In this document: one piece after another, positions 46,815 through 55,354 of the stretch | How the letters are laid out: each line of letters begins with the position of its first letter | Position numbering within the stretch: the stretch's first letter is position 1 | NCBI GenBank assembly: GCA_016839165.1 | Contig: CP069300.1 | Location: forward strand, 3,596,001 to 3,660,000 | Direction of reading: 5' to 3' | Source: Bradyrhizobium sp. PSBB068 | GTDB taxonomy: Bacteria > Pseudomonadota > Alphaproteobacteria > Rhizobiales > Xanthobacteraceae | Length of the DNA stretch: 64,000 bases | Notes under the pieces: model-generated | What the model saw: only the letters and a program-made list of their open reading frames with translations | The model's database searches: none | Told to the model about the DNA's origin: nothing | Position numbers and translations under genes: made by a program

Positions 46815-46846
46815 GGTTCAGGTCGACCGCCGGCTTGACCTGAACC
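46815..46846. other. 10-bp inverted repeat in a 258-bp gap
   Basis: GGTTCAGGTC and GACCTGAACC are perfect inverted copies around a 12-base spacer, between the BA14K gene and the ArsR gene. It could be a terminator for one of the convergent genes, an operator, or a structured RNA; no T tract follows. The remaining bases show nothing recognisable. Confidence 0.4.
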
Positions 46847-46978
46847 TTCGGTACAGCGGCGCACGTTTGCAGGTCGCGGTCAGGATCGGCATGAAACAAT
46901 CCTCATGCCGCCAACGCTCTGGAACCTCGCCGCGTCGGTGCGTAGCTGTCGCGAGCATCCGGGCTCCGTCAGCAATTC

Positions 46979-47353
46979 TCAGCGCGCCATGCGAGCGCGG
47001 GATTGAGCGGGGCGCGTGCTGCTTGCAGCTCCGGCAGATCCGTTTCGGATCTGAAGCTCATGCCTGATCCATTCCAGGTGATCCTGAATCGCAGCTTCGT
47101 TCCGCTTGCAGTAAGACCATTTGTGGTGCCGTCGAACCGCGATGAACCCTGCGCGCTTGAGAATCTCAAGATGCCGGCTTGCGGTGGGTTGCGTAATCGC
47201 AAGGGCCTCCGCGATCAGCGTCATGCAAACCCCAACTTCGACGGGATCGGCCGACCGTTGATGGCCGAAGTGCCTCCGAGGCCTGGCCAAGAGCCTCAAT
47301 ATCAGCATCCTGGCTTCGCTGGCCAGCGCTCTGATCTGTGCGGATCGTTCCAT
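46979..47353 (-). CDS. ArsR-type winged-helix regulator
   Basis: The 124-residue protein begins ALASEARMLILRLLARPRRHF and has VCMTLIAEALAITQPTASRHLEILKRAGFIAVRRHHKWSYCKRNE, the ArsR helix-turn-helix and wing. Metal-binding CVCD is absent, although one Cys precedes the helix (GVCMTL), so it may sense something other than arsenic. It is divergent from the EamA exporter and a perfect 17-base inverted repeat ends 4 bases before its ATG, strongly implying autoregulation and control of the exporter. Confidence 0.9.
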   Translation of the reverse strand: MERSAQIRALASEARMLILRLLARPRRHFGHQRSADPVEVGVCMTLIAEALAITQPTASRHLEILKRAGFIAVRRHHKWSYCKRNEAAIQDHLEWIRHELQIRNGSAGAASSTRPAQSRARMAR

Positions 47354-47357
47354 GCGC

Positions 47358-47395
47358 CGATCATATTGTCATTTAGCCAAATGACAATATGATCG
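47358..47395. promoter_or_regulatory. perfect 17-bp inverted repeat operator between arsR-type and EamA genes
   Basis: Arms at 47358-47374 and 47379-47395 are perfectly complementary around a 4-base AGCC spacer; the core half-site is CATATTGTCATTT. The A/T-rich palindrome stands out from the GC-rich context and sits 4 bases from the regulator's start and 34 from the transporter's, the ideal place to control both divergent genes. Confidence 0.82.
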
Positions 47396-47429
47396 CGCGC
47401 TGCGATGCAGGAAGTCGTTGGGCACGTTG

Positions 47430-48584
47430 ATGACTGATGGATCCGCCGACGAGCCAGGAGACCTGGATGATGCGGCGCCCGCTCGGATTTCAGGTCGGGC
47501 GCCGGATCGCGCTGCAACGACGATGCGGCCCGGACACCACGCCTCGCTGAGCGTCGTGGCCCCAATGCTGTTTCTGGTCATGTGGAGCAGCGGTGCAATT
47601 TTCGTAAAGCTTGGCCTCATGAGTTCGTCCGTTTGGACGTTCCTTGCCGTTCGCTCCATCGGCGCGACGCTTGTGCTCTCGGTCGTCCTGCTCGTGGCGT
47701 TTCGATCCGACTTTCGCGCCGCCCTGGCCCTGCCTGGTCGAACCGTCCTTTGGGCGATCTCGGTCGGCCTGTTGCTACAGGCGGGCTACCAAGGCGCCTA
47801 TTTCCTGGCTATCGCCCACGGACTGTCACCCAGCACCCTCACGATCATACTGGGTGCTCAGCCTCTGCTCACCCCCTGGATCGCACGAGAAAGGGTGCCG
47901 TGGCGGGGCATGGTGCTCTTGCTGGCCGCATTCTTGGGACTGGTATTGGCCGTCGTCGGCACACGCGCGGTAGGCGACGGTTCCGTTTCGGGTGTCGGGT
48001 TCGGGGTGATTGCGCTTCTGGCCATCACCGTTGGGACCGCATTGCAGAAGCAAATCGGCGTCGCCGTCGCGCGCTCGATCGTTTGGCAATATATCGGCTC
48101 GGCGCTCGTCTTCGGAACAGTCGTGGCGGTGACCGGTTGGCGAGCCACGCTGGATGTCGGCTTCCTGATCTCCGCCGCATGGATGATACTCGTCGTGTCA
48201 GTTGGCGCGAACGTACTGCTCCTCTATCTGCTGTCACGACATCAGGCGTCGAAAATCGGCGTCGTATTCTATTTTGTACCGATCGTCACCATGATCGGAG
48301 AGCACTACATCTATGGCACGCCGCAAAGTGCGGAAACGGTGATCGGAGCTGCGATCCTCGTGCTGTCCTCGTTGGCCTTTGCCAGGCTCGACCGGTACTG
48401 CCGCATCGGAGCACCCGCTGATCGACGCGGACGCATTGCGGCGCGTTTCGCAACGAGAGCGCTTACGTTGACAGCTGCGGCTTGCCGTAAATCTGGTCGG
48501 CCCGCTTCTCGAAAGCAAGCGCAAAGCGTCCGAATGCGGCGTCGAACATCGAGCCCATCAGCATCGCCAGCATCCGACTCCTGA
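47430..48584 (+). CDS. EamA (DMT superfamily) transporter
   Basis: Ten hydrophobic segments form two EamA repeats: MLFLVMWSSGAIFVKLGLMSSSVWTFLAVRS opens the first and VGFGVIALLAITVGTALQKQIG the second. Members export amino acids, metabolites or drugs. ATG 47430 is chosen over TTG 47418. The membrane part ends near residue 319 (LSSLAFARLDRY); the remaining ~65 residues are Arg/Ser-rich and run 122 bases into the convergent COQ10-like gene, so the C-terminal tail may be a by-product of a lost stop codon. It is probably repressed by the adjacent ArsR-type protein. Confidence 0.87.
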   Translation: MTDGSADEPGDLDDAAPARISGRAPDRAATTMRPGHHASLSVVAPMLFLVMWSSGAIFVKLGLMSSSVWTFLAVRSIGATLVLSVVLLVAFRSDFRAALALPGRTVLWAISVGLLLQAGYQGAYFLAIAHGLSPSTLTIILGAQPLLTPWIARERVPWRGMVLLLAAFLGLVLAVVGTRAVGDGSVSGVGFGVIALLAITVGTALQKQIGVAVARSIVWQYIGSALVFGTVVAVTGWRATLDVGFLISAAWMILVVSVGANVLLLYLLSRHQASKIGVVFYFVPIVTMIGEHYIYGTPQSAETVIGAAILVLSSLAFARLDRYCRIGAPADRRGRIAARFATRALTLTAAACRKSGRPASRKQAQSVRMRRRTSSPSASPASDS

Positions 48585-48930
48585 ATTCGTAGTCCAGGAA
48601 GAAGCCGACATCGCATTCGGTCTCCGACTTCGGCTCGAAGCTCCAGCGGTTCTCCAGATTGCTGAACGGGCCGCGCAGATATTCGACCAGGATCTTCAAG
48701 TTGGGCCGATCGAGCGTCACCTTGCTGGTGAAGGTTTCCCGCACCAGCTTGAAGGAGACCGTCATGTCGGCGACCACGATTTCGGTGCCGTCGTCCTTGG
48801 GCGTCCGCTGACGGATCTTGAGCGCCTGGCACAACGGCACGAATTCCGGATAGCGCTCGACGTCGGCGACCAGATCGAACATTTGAGGTGCGGTGTGGCG
48901 GACCCGCCGCTTGCTGGAGAATCGTGGCAT
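48463..48930 (-). CDS. COQ10/RatA-type START-domain protein
   Basis: The 155-residue protein starts MPRFSSKRRVRHTAPQMFDLVADVERYPEFVPLCQALKI and contains FTSKVTLDRPNLKILVEYLRGPFSNLENRWSF, matching the polyketide-cyclase/START fold of COQ10 (ubiquinone-binding) and bacterial RatA. The role in this group is most likely quinone handling; the RatA toxin label in databases comes from the E. coli homologue. Its ATG overlaps the upstream kinase stop by one base. The 3' end overlaps the EamA gene tail antisense. Confidence 0.87.
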   Translation of the reverse strand: MPRFSSKRRVRHTAPQMFDLVADVERYPEFVPLCQALKIRQRTPKDDGTEIVVADMTVSFKLVRETFTSKVTLDRPNLKILVEYLRGPFSNLENRWSFEPKSETECDVGFFLDYEFRSRMLAMLMGSMFDAAFGRFALAFEKRADQIYGKPQLST

Positions 48931-49469
48931 CAGTGGATACTCGCACGGTTTTGCTGGCGTGCGAGGCTCTTCAGGTAATCGTCCGCCTGGGTCCGGGCTG
49001 TGAAGCAGACCAGCGATTGATCGGGGCGCAGGCCCTCGAAATATTCGACCAGCTTCGGCCGCTGCTGCTCGCGATAGGTCCAGACGTAGCGGAAGAACTC
49101 GAGATCAATCTTCTCCGGGCAACCAGCCGCCATCTCGGGGCGAACCTGACCGTAGCTCCCGGCAATGCGCCCCAGGATCCCAAGCATGCAGGTCGACCGC
49201 GGCAGGTCGAACCAGATGATCGTATCGGAGAGCTCCCGGCGCAGTTCACCTGCACCATTCCTGGTGTAGTTGCCGTCCATGATCCAGCGCGGCTCGCGCG
49301 CGACTTCGATCATGCGACGCTCGAAGTCGTCCTTGTCGGACTCGACCCAGCCCGGCTTCCAGAACAGCGCGTCGATCGACACGGTCGGGATACCCGTCAG
49401 AGCGGACAGCCGCCGGGCAAAAGTCGACTTGCCGGACCCGGACGATCCCATCACCAGAACGCGCTGCAT
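48930..49469 (-). CDS. P-loop AAA kinase-like protein (FlaR/topology-modulation type)
   Basis: An N-terminal Walker A, VLVMGSSGSGKSTFARRLSA, followed by LFWKPGWVESDKDDFERRM and WIMDGNYTRNGAGELR, resembles the small P-loop proteins annotated as adenylate kinase or DNA topology modulation protein FlaR. Such proteins are probably nucleotide or small-molecule kinases; true function is not established. Length is 179 residues. It is coupled by a one-base overlap to the COQ10-like gene and lies 60 bases downstream of lipA. Confidence 0.83.
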   Translation of the reverse strand: MQRVLVMGSSGSGKSTFARRLSALTGIPTVSIDALFWKPGWVESDKDDFERRMIEVAREPRWIMDGNYTRNGAGELRRELSDTIIWFDLPRSTCMLGILGRIAGSYGQVRPEMAAGCPEKIDLEFFRYVWTYREQQRPKLVEYFEGLRPDQSLVCFTARTQADDYLKSLARQQNRASIH

Positions 49470-49529
49470 TGGTCCAGTCCAAGGTTCGGTCGAGCACGGG
49501 CTGGCACCGGCTCACCGAGGTAAAAAGTA

Positions 49530-50489
49530 CTAGCGGCCACGAGCCGTGCGTGCCGCCTGCAGTTTCGCAAAATCCTCGCCGGCATGATGCGACGAGCGTG
49601 TCAGCGGGCTCGCCGACACCATCAGAAAGCCCTTGGTATAGGCCACGCGCTCGTAGCCCGCGAATTCGTCCGGGGTCACGTAGCGCATCACGGCGTGATG
49701 CTTGCGCGTCGGCTGCAGATACTGGCCGATGGTCAGGAAATCGACCTCGGCCGAGCGCAGATCGTCCATCACCTGGAGCACCTCATGCCGCTCCTCGCCG
49801 AGACCGACCATGATGCCCGACTTGGTGAAGATGGTCGGGTCCATCTCCTTGACCCGCTGCAACAGCCGGATCGAATGGAAATAGCGCGCGCCGGGACGGA
49901 CCGTCAGATAGCGCGATGGCACGGTTTCCAGATTGTGGTTGAAGACGTCGGGCTTGGCCGCGACCACGCGCTCCAGCGCACCGTCCTTGCGCAGGAAGTC
50001 CGGCGTCAGGATCTCGATCGTGGTGGTCGGGCAGCGCGCACGGATGGCGCGGATGACTTGCGCGAAATGCTCCGCGCCGCCGTCAGCGAGATCGTCGCGA
50101 TCGACCGAGGTGATGACGACGTGGGCCAATCCCAGCTTGGACACCGCCTCGGCGACGTGTTCGGGCTCATTGGCGTCGAGCGCGCCCGGCATGCCGGTCT
50201 TGACGTTGCAGAATGCGCAAGCGCGGGTGCAGGTGTCACCCATGATCATGAAGGTGGCGTGCTTCTTGTCCCAGCACTCACCGATATTGGGGCAGCCCGC
50301 CTCCTCGCACACCGTGACGAGGCCGTTCTCCTTCACGATCTTGCGCGTATCCGCATAGCCGCGCGTGTTCGGCGCGCGAACCCGGATCCAGTCCGGCTTC
50401 GGCGGCGATACGGCATCCGGCCGGTTCACCTTTTCGGGGTGGCGCGGGCGGAGCTGGGTGGTGGAGATGGTGTCGACAATGGTGACCAT
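49530..50489 (-). CDS. lipA: lipoyl synthase
   Basis: The auxiliary cluster motif [12 protein letters not shown] (C-x4-C-x5-C), the radical SAM motif CTRACAFC (C-x3-C-x2-C) and the C-terminal RSSHH (R-S-S-x-H family) are all present. The enzyme inserts two sulfurs into octanoyl groups on lipoate-dependent enzymes. The internal ATG 50489 (MVTIVDTIS) gives 319 residues, the usual length, in preference to the ATG nine codons upstream. It is divergent from the glycosylase gene. Confidence 0.97.
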   Translation of the reverse strand: MVTIVDTISTTQLRPRHPEKVNRPDAVSPPKPDWIRVRAPNTRGYADTRKIVKENGLVTVCEEAGCPNIGECWDKKHATFMIMGDTCTRACAFCNVKTGMPGALDANEPEHVAEAVSKLGLAHVVITSVDRDDLADGGAEHFAQVIRAIRARCPTTTIEILTPDFLRKDGALERVVAAKPDVFNHNLETVPSRYLTVRPGARYFHSIRLLQRVKEMDPTIFTKSGIMVGLGEERHEVLQVMDDLRSAEVDFLTIGQYLQPTRKHHAVMRYVTPDEFAGYERVAYTKGFLMVSASPLTRSSHHAGEDFAKLQAARTARGR

Positions 50490-50621
50490 AGGTGCCTGCA
50501 AGTCGCGAGAAACCATAGCTAATCGGTGTTGACGCGGCTCGCAACCCGCACCGCGACCCTAGCAGATCAGCCCAGATATTGGCAGTGTTGCGGTCCGTTC
50601 CACGCCGATTCCCACCTCAAA

Positions 50622-51227
50622 ATGGCTCAAAAACCCCGCTCGACCCGTGCGACCGTGCCGCGCCTCGGCAAGGCGCTGAAACGCTCCTTCTTCGATCGCA
50701 GCGTCCTTGAGGTCGCGCCCGACCTGATCGGCGCGACCTTCCTGGTCGGCGGGGTCGGCGGCATCATCACCGAGGTCGAGGCCTACCATCACACCGAGCC
50801 GGCGGCGCACTCGTTCAACGGACCGACCCCGCGCAACCAGGTGATGTTCGGCCCGCCGGGCTTCTCCTATGTCTACCGTTCCTACGGCATCCATTGGTGC
50901 GTCAATTTCGTCTGCGAGGAAGCTGGCTCGGCCAGCGCCGTGCTGATCCGCGCGATCGAGCCGACCCATGGGCTCGCCGCGATGCGCCGGCGGCGCGGGC
51001 TGGAGGACGAACGCGCGCTATGCTCGGGGCCGGGCAAGCTGTGCGAAGCGATGGGCATCACCATCGCCCATAGCGAGCTGCCGCTGGACCGTCCGCCGAT
51101 CGCGCTCCACGCCCGGCTGGAGACGCCCGACATCGTCACCGGGATCCGGATCGGCATCACCAAGGCCGTCGAGCTGCCCTGGCGCTACGGGCTGAAGGGA
51201 TCGAAGTTCCTCAGCAAGCGGTTTTGA
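50622..51227 (+). CDS. 3-methyladenine DNA glycosylase (AAG/MPG family)
   Basis: The MPG fold is recognised by [63 protein letters not shown] and [14 protein letters not shown]. The Glu in ITEVEAY activates water, and FSYVYRSYG supplies the intercalating tyrosine. It removes alkylated purines from DNA. ATG 50622 gives 201 residues, fitting the family; an in-frame start 32 codons upstream is less likely. The 3' end converges on valS. Confidence 0.93.
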   Translation: MAQKPRSTRATVPRLGKALKRSFFDRSVLEVAPDLIGATFLVGGVGGIITEVEAYHHTEPAAHSFNGPTPRNQVMFGPPGFSYVYRSYGIHWCVNFVCEEAGSASAVLIRAIEPTHGLAAMRRRRGLEDERALCSGPGKLCEAMGITIAHSELPLDRPPIALHARLETPDIVTGIRIGITKAVELPWRYGLKGSKFLSKRF

Positions 51228-51255
51228 ACGCCAAGGCGTCTACTCAAGGCGTCCG

Positions 51256-54123
51256 CTACGACGCCTTCTTCAGCCGCTCGATCGCCTCGAGGATCTTCGC
51301 CCGGCGTTCCTGCGCTGCCGCGCGCTTTTCCTTCTCTTCCTCGACGAGCTCTTCCGGCGCGTTGGCGACGAACTTCTCGTTGGAGAGTTTTGCGTCGACG
51401 CGCTTGATGTCGGCGTCGGCCTTGCCGAGCTCCTTCTCGAGCCGCGCCCGTTCGGCGGCAAGATCGATCACGCCCTTCAGCGGCAATGCGACGACTTCAC
51501 CGCGGACCAGCAGCTGCATCGCGCCTTCCGGCGCGGCGTCCGCGAACGAGATCTCCGACAACCGAGCGAGCCGCTTGATGGTGTCGTTCCAGCGCCGCGC
51601 ACGGTCCCGCGTTTCATCCGAGTTGGTCACGATCACCAGCGGCGTCAGCGTCGATGGCGGAATGTTCATCTCCGCTTTCACCGAACGCATCGTGGTGACG
51701 AGATCGACCACCCAGCCGATCTCAGCTTCGGCCGCGGGATCGCTGAACTCGTCGGCGTCGAGCGCGGCAATGACCGGAGGGATGATCGGGTCGACGACTG
51801 GACCGGCGGTCGCGATCGCCGCCAGTTGCTCGCCGGTCACGCCCGATTTGCGCGGCCAAGACGCCAGCACCAGGAGGCCGTCGCGCTTCGCGGTCACGGC
51901 CCACAGCTCTTCGGTGATGAAGGGCATGAACGGATGCAGCAGCTTGAGGATCTCGTCGCGCGTCCAGGCGATCATGGCGCGGGTCTCGGCCTTGGCCGCG
52001 CCCTCCTCGCCCATCAGCACCGGCTTTGCGAGTTCGAGATACCAGTCGCAGAACACGTTCCAGACGAACCGGTAGATCGCGGCTGCCGCATCGTTGAAAC
52101 GATGATCCTCGATCGTCTCGGTCACCTCACGGGTGACGCGCGAGGTCTCGTGCGCGATCCAGCGGTTCAAGGTTTCCTTCGCGTTCTTCGGATCGAACCC
52201 GTCCGGCTTCACGCACTCGTTCATCTCGGCGAAGCGGCAGGCGTTCCAGAACTTGGTCGCGAAATTGCGGTTGGTCTCGACCAGATGCGGCGACAGGCGG
52301 ATGTCGTGGCCCTGTGCCGCCTCACGGGTCAGCGCGAAGCGCAGCGCGTCGGCGCCGTATTCGTCGATCACGCCGAGTGGATCGATGACGTTGCCCTTCG
52401 ACTTCGACATCTTGGCGCCCTTCTCGTCGCGGACGAGACGGTGGATGTAGACGGTCGAGAACGGCGCCTGCTTCATGAAATGCAGACCCATCATCATCAT
52501 CCGGGCGACCCAGAAGAAGATGATGTCGAAGCCCGTGACCAGCGTGTTGGTCGGGTAGTAGCGCGCAACCTCCGGCACATCGTCCGGCCATCCCAAGGTC
52601 GAGAACGGCCACAGCGCCGACGAGAACCAGGTGTCGAGCACGTCCTCGTCACGCGTGATGAAGCCCTCGCGCTTGGCGGGGTCCGTGGCCATGTCGTGGC
52701 CCTGCTCCGGCGTAATGACCTCCTGCTCGACGTAATAGCCGAGCGCGTTGCCGACAGCCTCTTCCTCGGTCTCGGCGACGAACACCTTGCCGTCGGGGCC
52801 GTACCACGCCGGGATCTGATGGCCCCACCAGAGCTGGCGCGAGATGCACCAGGGCTGGATGTTCTCCATCCACTCGAAATAGGTCTTTTCCCAATTCTTC
52901 GGCACGAAGGTGGTTTCGCCCGAGCGCACCGCGGCCATCGCCGGCTGCGCCAGCGTCTTGGCGTCGACATACCACTGGTCGGTCAGATACGGCTCGATCA
53001 CGACGCCGGAGCGGTCACCATGCGGCACCATGTGAGTGTTGGGCTCGATCCGCTCCAGGAAGCCGAACTCCTCCAGCCTCGCGACGATCTTCTTGCGCGC
53101 GGCGAAGCGCTCGATCTTGTCGAACTCGGCGGCGAACTCGTCGGCGCCAACAGGCAGGCCGCGCAGATAGTCCTCGTTGCCGACAAGGCTGAGGCAGCCT
53201 TCCTGGTCGAGCACGCTGATCTGTGGCAGGCCGTGGCGCTTGCCGATCTCGAAGTCGTTGAAGTCGTGCGCCGGCGTCACCTTGACCGCGCCCGAGCCCT
53301 TCTCCGGATCGGAATAATCGTCGGCGACGATCGGAATCTTGCGGCCGACCAGCGGCAGGATGACATGCTTGCCGACCAGGTCCGTGTAGCGCTCATCGTC
53401 CGGATGCACCGCGACCGCGGTGTCGCCGAGCATCGTCTCGGGGCGCGTCGTCGCGACCACGATGAACGATTTCGGATCGTCGGGGTTGAAGCTGCGGCCT
53501 TCGATCGGATAGCGCAGGTACCAGAGATGGCCCTTGACCTCGACCTGCTGCACCTCGAGATCGGAGATCGCGGTGAGCAGCTTCGGGTCCCAATTGACGA
53601 GGCGCTTGTCCTTGTAGATCAGGCCCTCGCGGTGCAGTTCGACGAATACCTTGACGACGGCGCGCGACAGCCCTTCGTCCATGGTGAAGCGCTCGCGCGA
53701 CCAGTCGCAGGATGCGCCGAGGCGCTTGAGCTGGTTGACGATGGTGCCGCCGCTCTCGGCCTTCCACTGCCAGACCCGCTCAAGGAATTTGGCGCGGCCC
53801 ATGTCGCGCCGTCCCGGCTCCTGCCGTTCCATCAGCTGGCGCTCGACCACCATCTGGGTGGCGATGCCGGCATGATCGGTGCCGGGCTGCCACAGCACGT
53901 CGCGGCCACGCATCCGCTCGAAACGGCACAGGATGTCCTGCAGCGTGTTGTTGAGCGCGTGGCCCATGTGCAGCGAACCGGTCACATTCGGCGGCGGGAT
54001 CACGATGGTGAAGGGCGCGGCGTCCTTGCGCTCGGGCCTGCCGGCCTTGAACGCCCCGCTCTCCTCCCAGATCCGGGCCATGCGGTGCTCGATATCGGCG
54101 GGCTGGTAGTTTTTCTCGATCAT
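51256..54123 (-). CDS. valS: valyl-tRNA synthetase
   Basis: The 955-residue class I synthetase has PNVTGSLHMGHALN (HIGH variant), the editing domain, WFSSALWPFSTLGWPDD, KMSKSKGNVIDP, and a C-terminal coiled-coil (VIDLAAERARLEKELGKADADIKRVDAKLSN) typical of ValRS, which stabilises tRNA binding. ATG 54123 (MIEKNYQPADIEHRMA) is preferred over an upstream in-frame start. It follows popZ on the same strand across 148 bases. Confidence 0.97.
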   Translation of the reverse strand: MIEKNYQPADIEHRMARIWEESGAFKAGRPERKDAAPFTIVIPPPNVTGSLHMGHALNNTLQDILCRFERMRGRDVLWQPGTDHAGIATQMVVERQLMERQEPGRRDMGRAKFLERVWQWKAESGGTIVNQLKRLGASCDWSRERFTMDEGLSRAVVKVFVELHREGLIYKDKRLVNWDPKLLTAISDLEVQQVEVKGHLWYLRYPIEGRSFNPDDPKSFIVVATTRPETMLGDTAVAVHPDDERYTDLVGKHVILPLVGRKIPIVADDYSDPEKGSGAVKVTPAHDFNDFEIGKRHGLPQISVLDQEGCLSLVGNEDYLRGLPVGADEFAAEFDKIERFAARKKIVARLEEFGFLERIEPNTHMVPHGDRSGVVIEPYLTDQWYVDAKTLAQPAMAAVRSGETTFVPKNWEKTYFEWMENIQPWCISRQLWWGHQIPAWYGPDGKVFVAETEEEAVGNALGYYVEQEVITPEQGHDMATDPAKREGFITRDEDVLDTWFSSALWPFSTLGWPDDVPEVARYYPTNTLVTGFDIIFFWVARMMMMGLHFMKQAPFSTVYIHRLVRDEKGAKMSKSKGNVIDPLGVIDEYGADALRFALTREAAQGHDIRLSPHLVETNRNFATKFWNACRFAEMNECVKPDGFDPKNAKETLNRWIAHETSRVTREVTETIEDHRFNDAAAAIYRFVWNVFCDWYLELAKPVLMGEEGAAKAETRAMIAWTRDEILKLLHPFMPFITEELWAVTAKRDGLLVLASWPRKSGVTGEQLAAIATAGPVVDPIIPPVIAALDADEFSDPAAEAEIGWVVDLVTTMRSVKAEMNIPPSTLTPLVIVTNSDETRDRARRWNDTIKRLARLSEISFADAAPEGAMQLLVRGEVVALPLKGVIDLAAERARLEKELGKADADIKRVDAKLSNEKFVANAPEELVEEEKEKRAAAQERRAKILEAIERLKKAS

Positions 54124-54271
54124 GACAATGCGCTGTGGACCATGGGGAAAGGTTAGAAAGCCGCCGGAGCGCACCAAGTCAACCGGACCGGCGCGTCAAA
54201 ACGGCGTTTTGGGCGATTTGGGCATTTGGGGGCTGAAATGAGGGCTGCCAGGCCCTCGCAGCCGCGCGGAG

Positions 54272-55018
54272 CTACCGCCCGCGGGAGACCCGTTCGATCT
54301 CGGCCTTGACGATCCGCTCGACCAGACCCGGCAGATTGTCGTCCAGCCAGGACTTCAGCATTGGCCGCAGCATCTCCTTGACCAGATCCTCCAGCGTCCG
54401 AGCATTGTTGCTCAGCACCGTGTTGGCCAGCGAGTTGAAGGCGGATTCGACCGCCCGCATCGTGGTTCCCGAGATGATCTGCTGCATCGGCGCCGGTTCG
54501 ATCGCCGGTGGTTCTCGAACGGGTTGTTGGGCTGGTGCCCGGCCACGGGCTTCCGTGAACTCGACGTCGTCCTCCGGCTCGACCTTGCGGAACGACGGCG
54601 CCGGAGCCGGCTCCGGCAGCGCCATGTCGTCGGTGAGCTCGAACACATCAGCTTCGGATTGGGCTTCGGGCTGCGGCGACGGCCTGATCTCGGCCGCGGG
54701 CGTCGCCTCGTCGAGGCTGGCCAGAAGCGAATCGATATCGTCCTGGCTGTTGCTGGCGGCCGCTGCCGGTGCGGGCGGCGGTGCTTTCGGCGCGGGCGCT
54801 GCGGCCTTTGCGGCCGGAGGCGCTACGGGTGGCGGGCTCTTCATCGCGGGCTTGGCTGCCGGAGGTGGCGCGGGCTCAGCCTTCGGAGGCGGTGGTGCAG
54901 CGGCAGCCGCCGGCTTCTCGGTCGCGCCCGGCTTCGCCTCGTCGTCGGCAATGATGCGACGGATCGACGCCAGGATCTCCTCCATCGAGGGCTCTTGGAC
55001 CTTCGCAGGTTGCGTCAT
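54272..55018 (-). CDS. PopZ-like polar organising protein (DUF2497)
   Basis: The short N-terminal conserved helix (PSMEEILASIRRIIADDEA) and the C-terminal helices (NTVLSNNARTLEDLVKEMLRPMLKSWLDDNLPGLVERIVKAEIERV) are the two conserved ends of PopZ/DUF2497. They flank a long Pro/Ala/Glu-rich disordered linker. In Caulobacter PopZ condenses at cell poles and anchors ParB and signalling proteins. ATG 55018 follows GGAG; an in-frame GTG four codons earlier is possible. It is flanked by tolC and valS, the standard alphaproteobacterial order. Confidence 0.92.
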   Translation of the reverse strand: MTQPAKVQEPSMEEILASIRRIIADDEAKPGATEKPAAAAAPPPPKAEPAPPPAAKPAMKSPPPVAPPAAKAAAPAPKAPPPAPAAAASNSQDDIDSLLASLDEATPAAEIRPSPQPEAQSEADVFELTDDMALPEPAPAPSFRKVEPEDDVEFTEARGRAPAQQPVREPPAIEPAPMQQIISGTTMRAVESAFNSLANTVLSNNARTLEDLVKEMLRPMLKSWLDDNLPGLVERIVKAEIERVSRGR

Positions 55019-55354
55019 CTCCGACTCCACATCGAAACTATTTTACATCAAGCCCGAGAGGATTCGCCGGTTCCGATGATGCGGGCGGAGATTTTCATTG
55101 CTCCCGCCCGACTTGTCCCCAGATCACGCCCACCCGAGGCCATTCTGCAAGCTTCGTGTCGCCCAATGCAGCGTGATCACAGGTGGCGTCGCACCTGTCA
55201 TCACGCTACGCCGGCTCGCCGCGAATCGCCTTGCTGCCCGACAAAACGGTATGTCAGGCCAAATATCGATTGCAAGCAAACGCGCCCGTTCGTGGTCCTG
55301 ATTAACTCAGAACCACAAACATGGCGCGACAAGCGATGATGAAAGCGAAGGTGT
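55019..55354. other. tolC-popZ intergenic region with a long imperfect hairpin (55171-55206)
   Basis: The 336-base gap contains one striking structure: 15-base inverted arms at 55171-55185 and 55192-55206 (GCGTGATCACAGGTG and its complement with a single C-C mismatch) around a 6-base loop. Lying about 150 bases after the tolC stop, it could terminate or stabilise the tolC mRNA; no T tract follows. No coding frame is convincing elsewhere. Confidence 0.5.

Noticed and set aside
48463..49469. COQ10/RatA-like protein and P-loop kinase as a toxin-antitoxin pair
   Set aside because: Although RatA is sometimes labelled a toxin and the genes are coupled, the START-domain protein fits the ubiquinone-related COQ10 role and no antitoxin-like small protein is present.
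51826..54156. 776-codon open frame antisense to valS
   Set aside because: It mirrors the valS codons; GC-rich third positions leave antisense frames open. Its composition (long runs of Arg, Gly, Asp, His, Leu) is typical of such shadows and no domain is recognisable.
54197..54211. Palindrome CAAAACGGCGTTTTG as a popZ terminator
   Set aside because: The arms leave only a one-base centre, so no stable hairpin loop can form without melting the stem, and no T tract follows.
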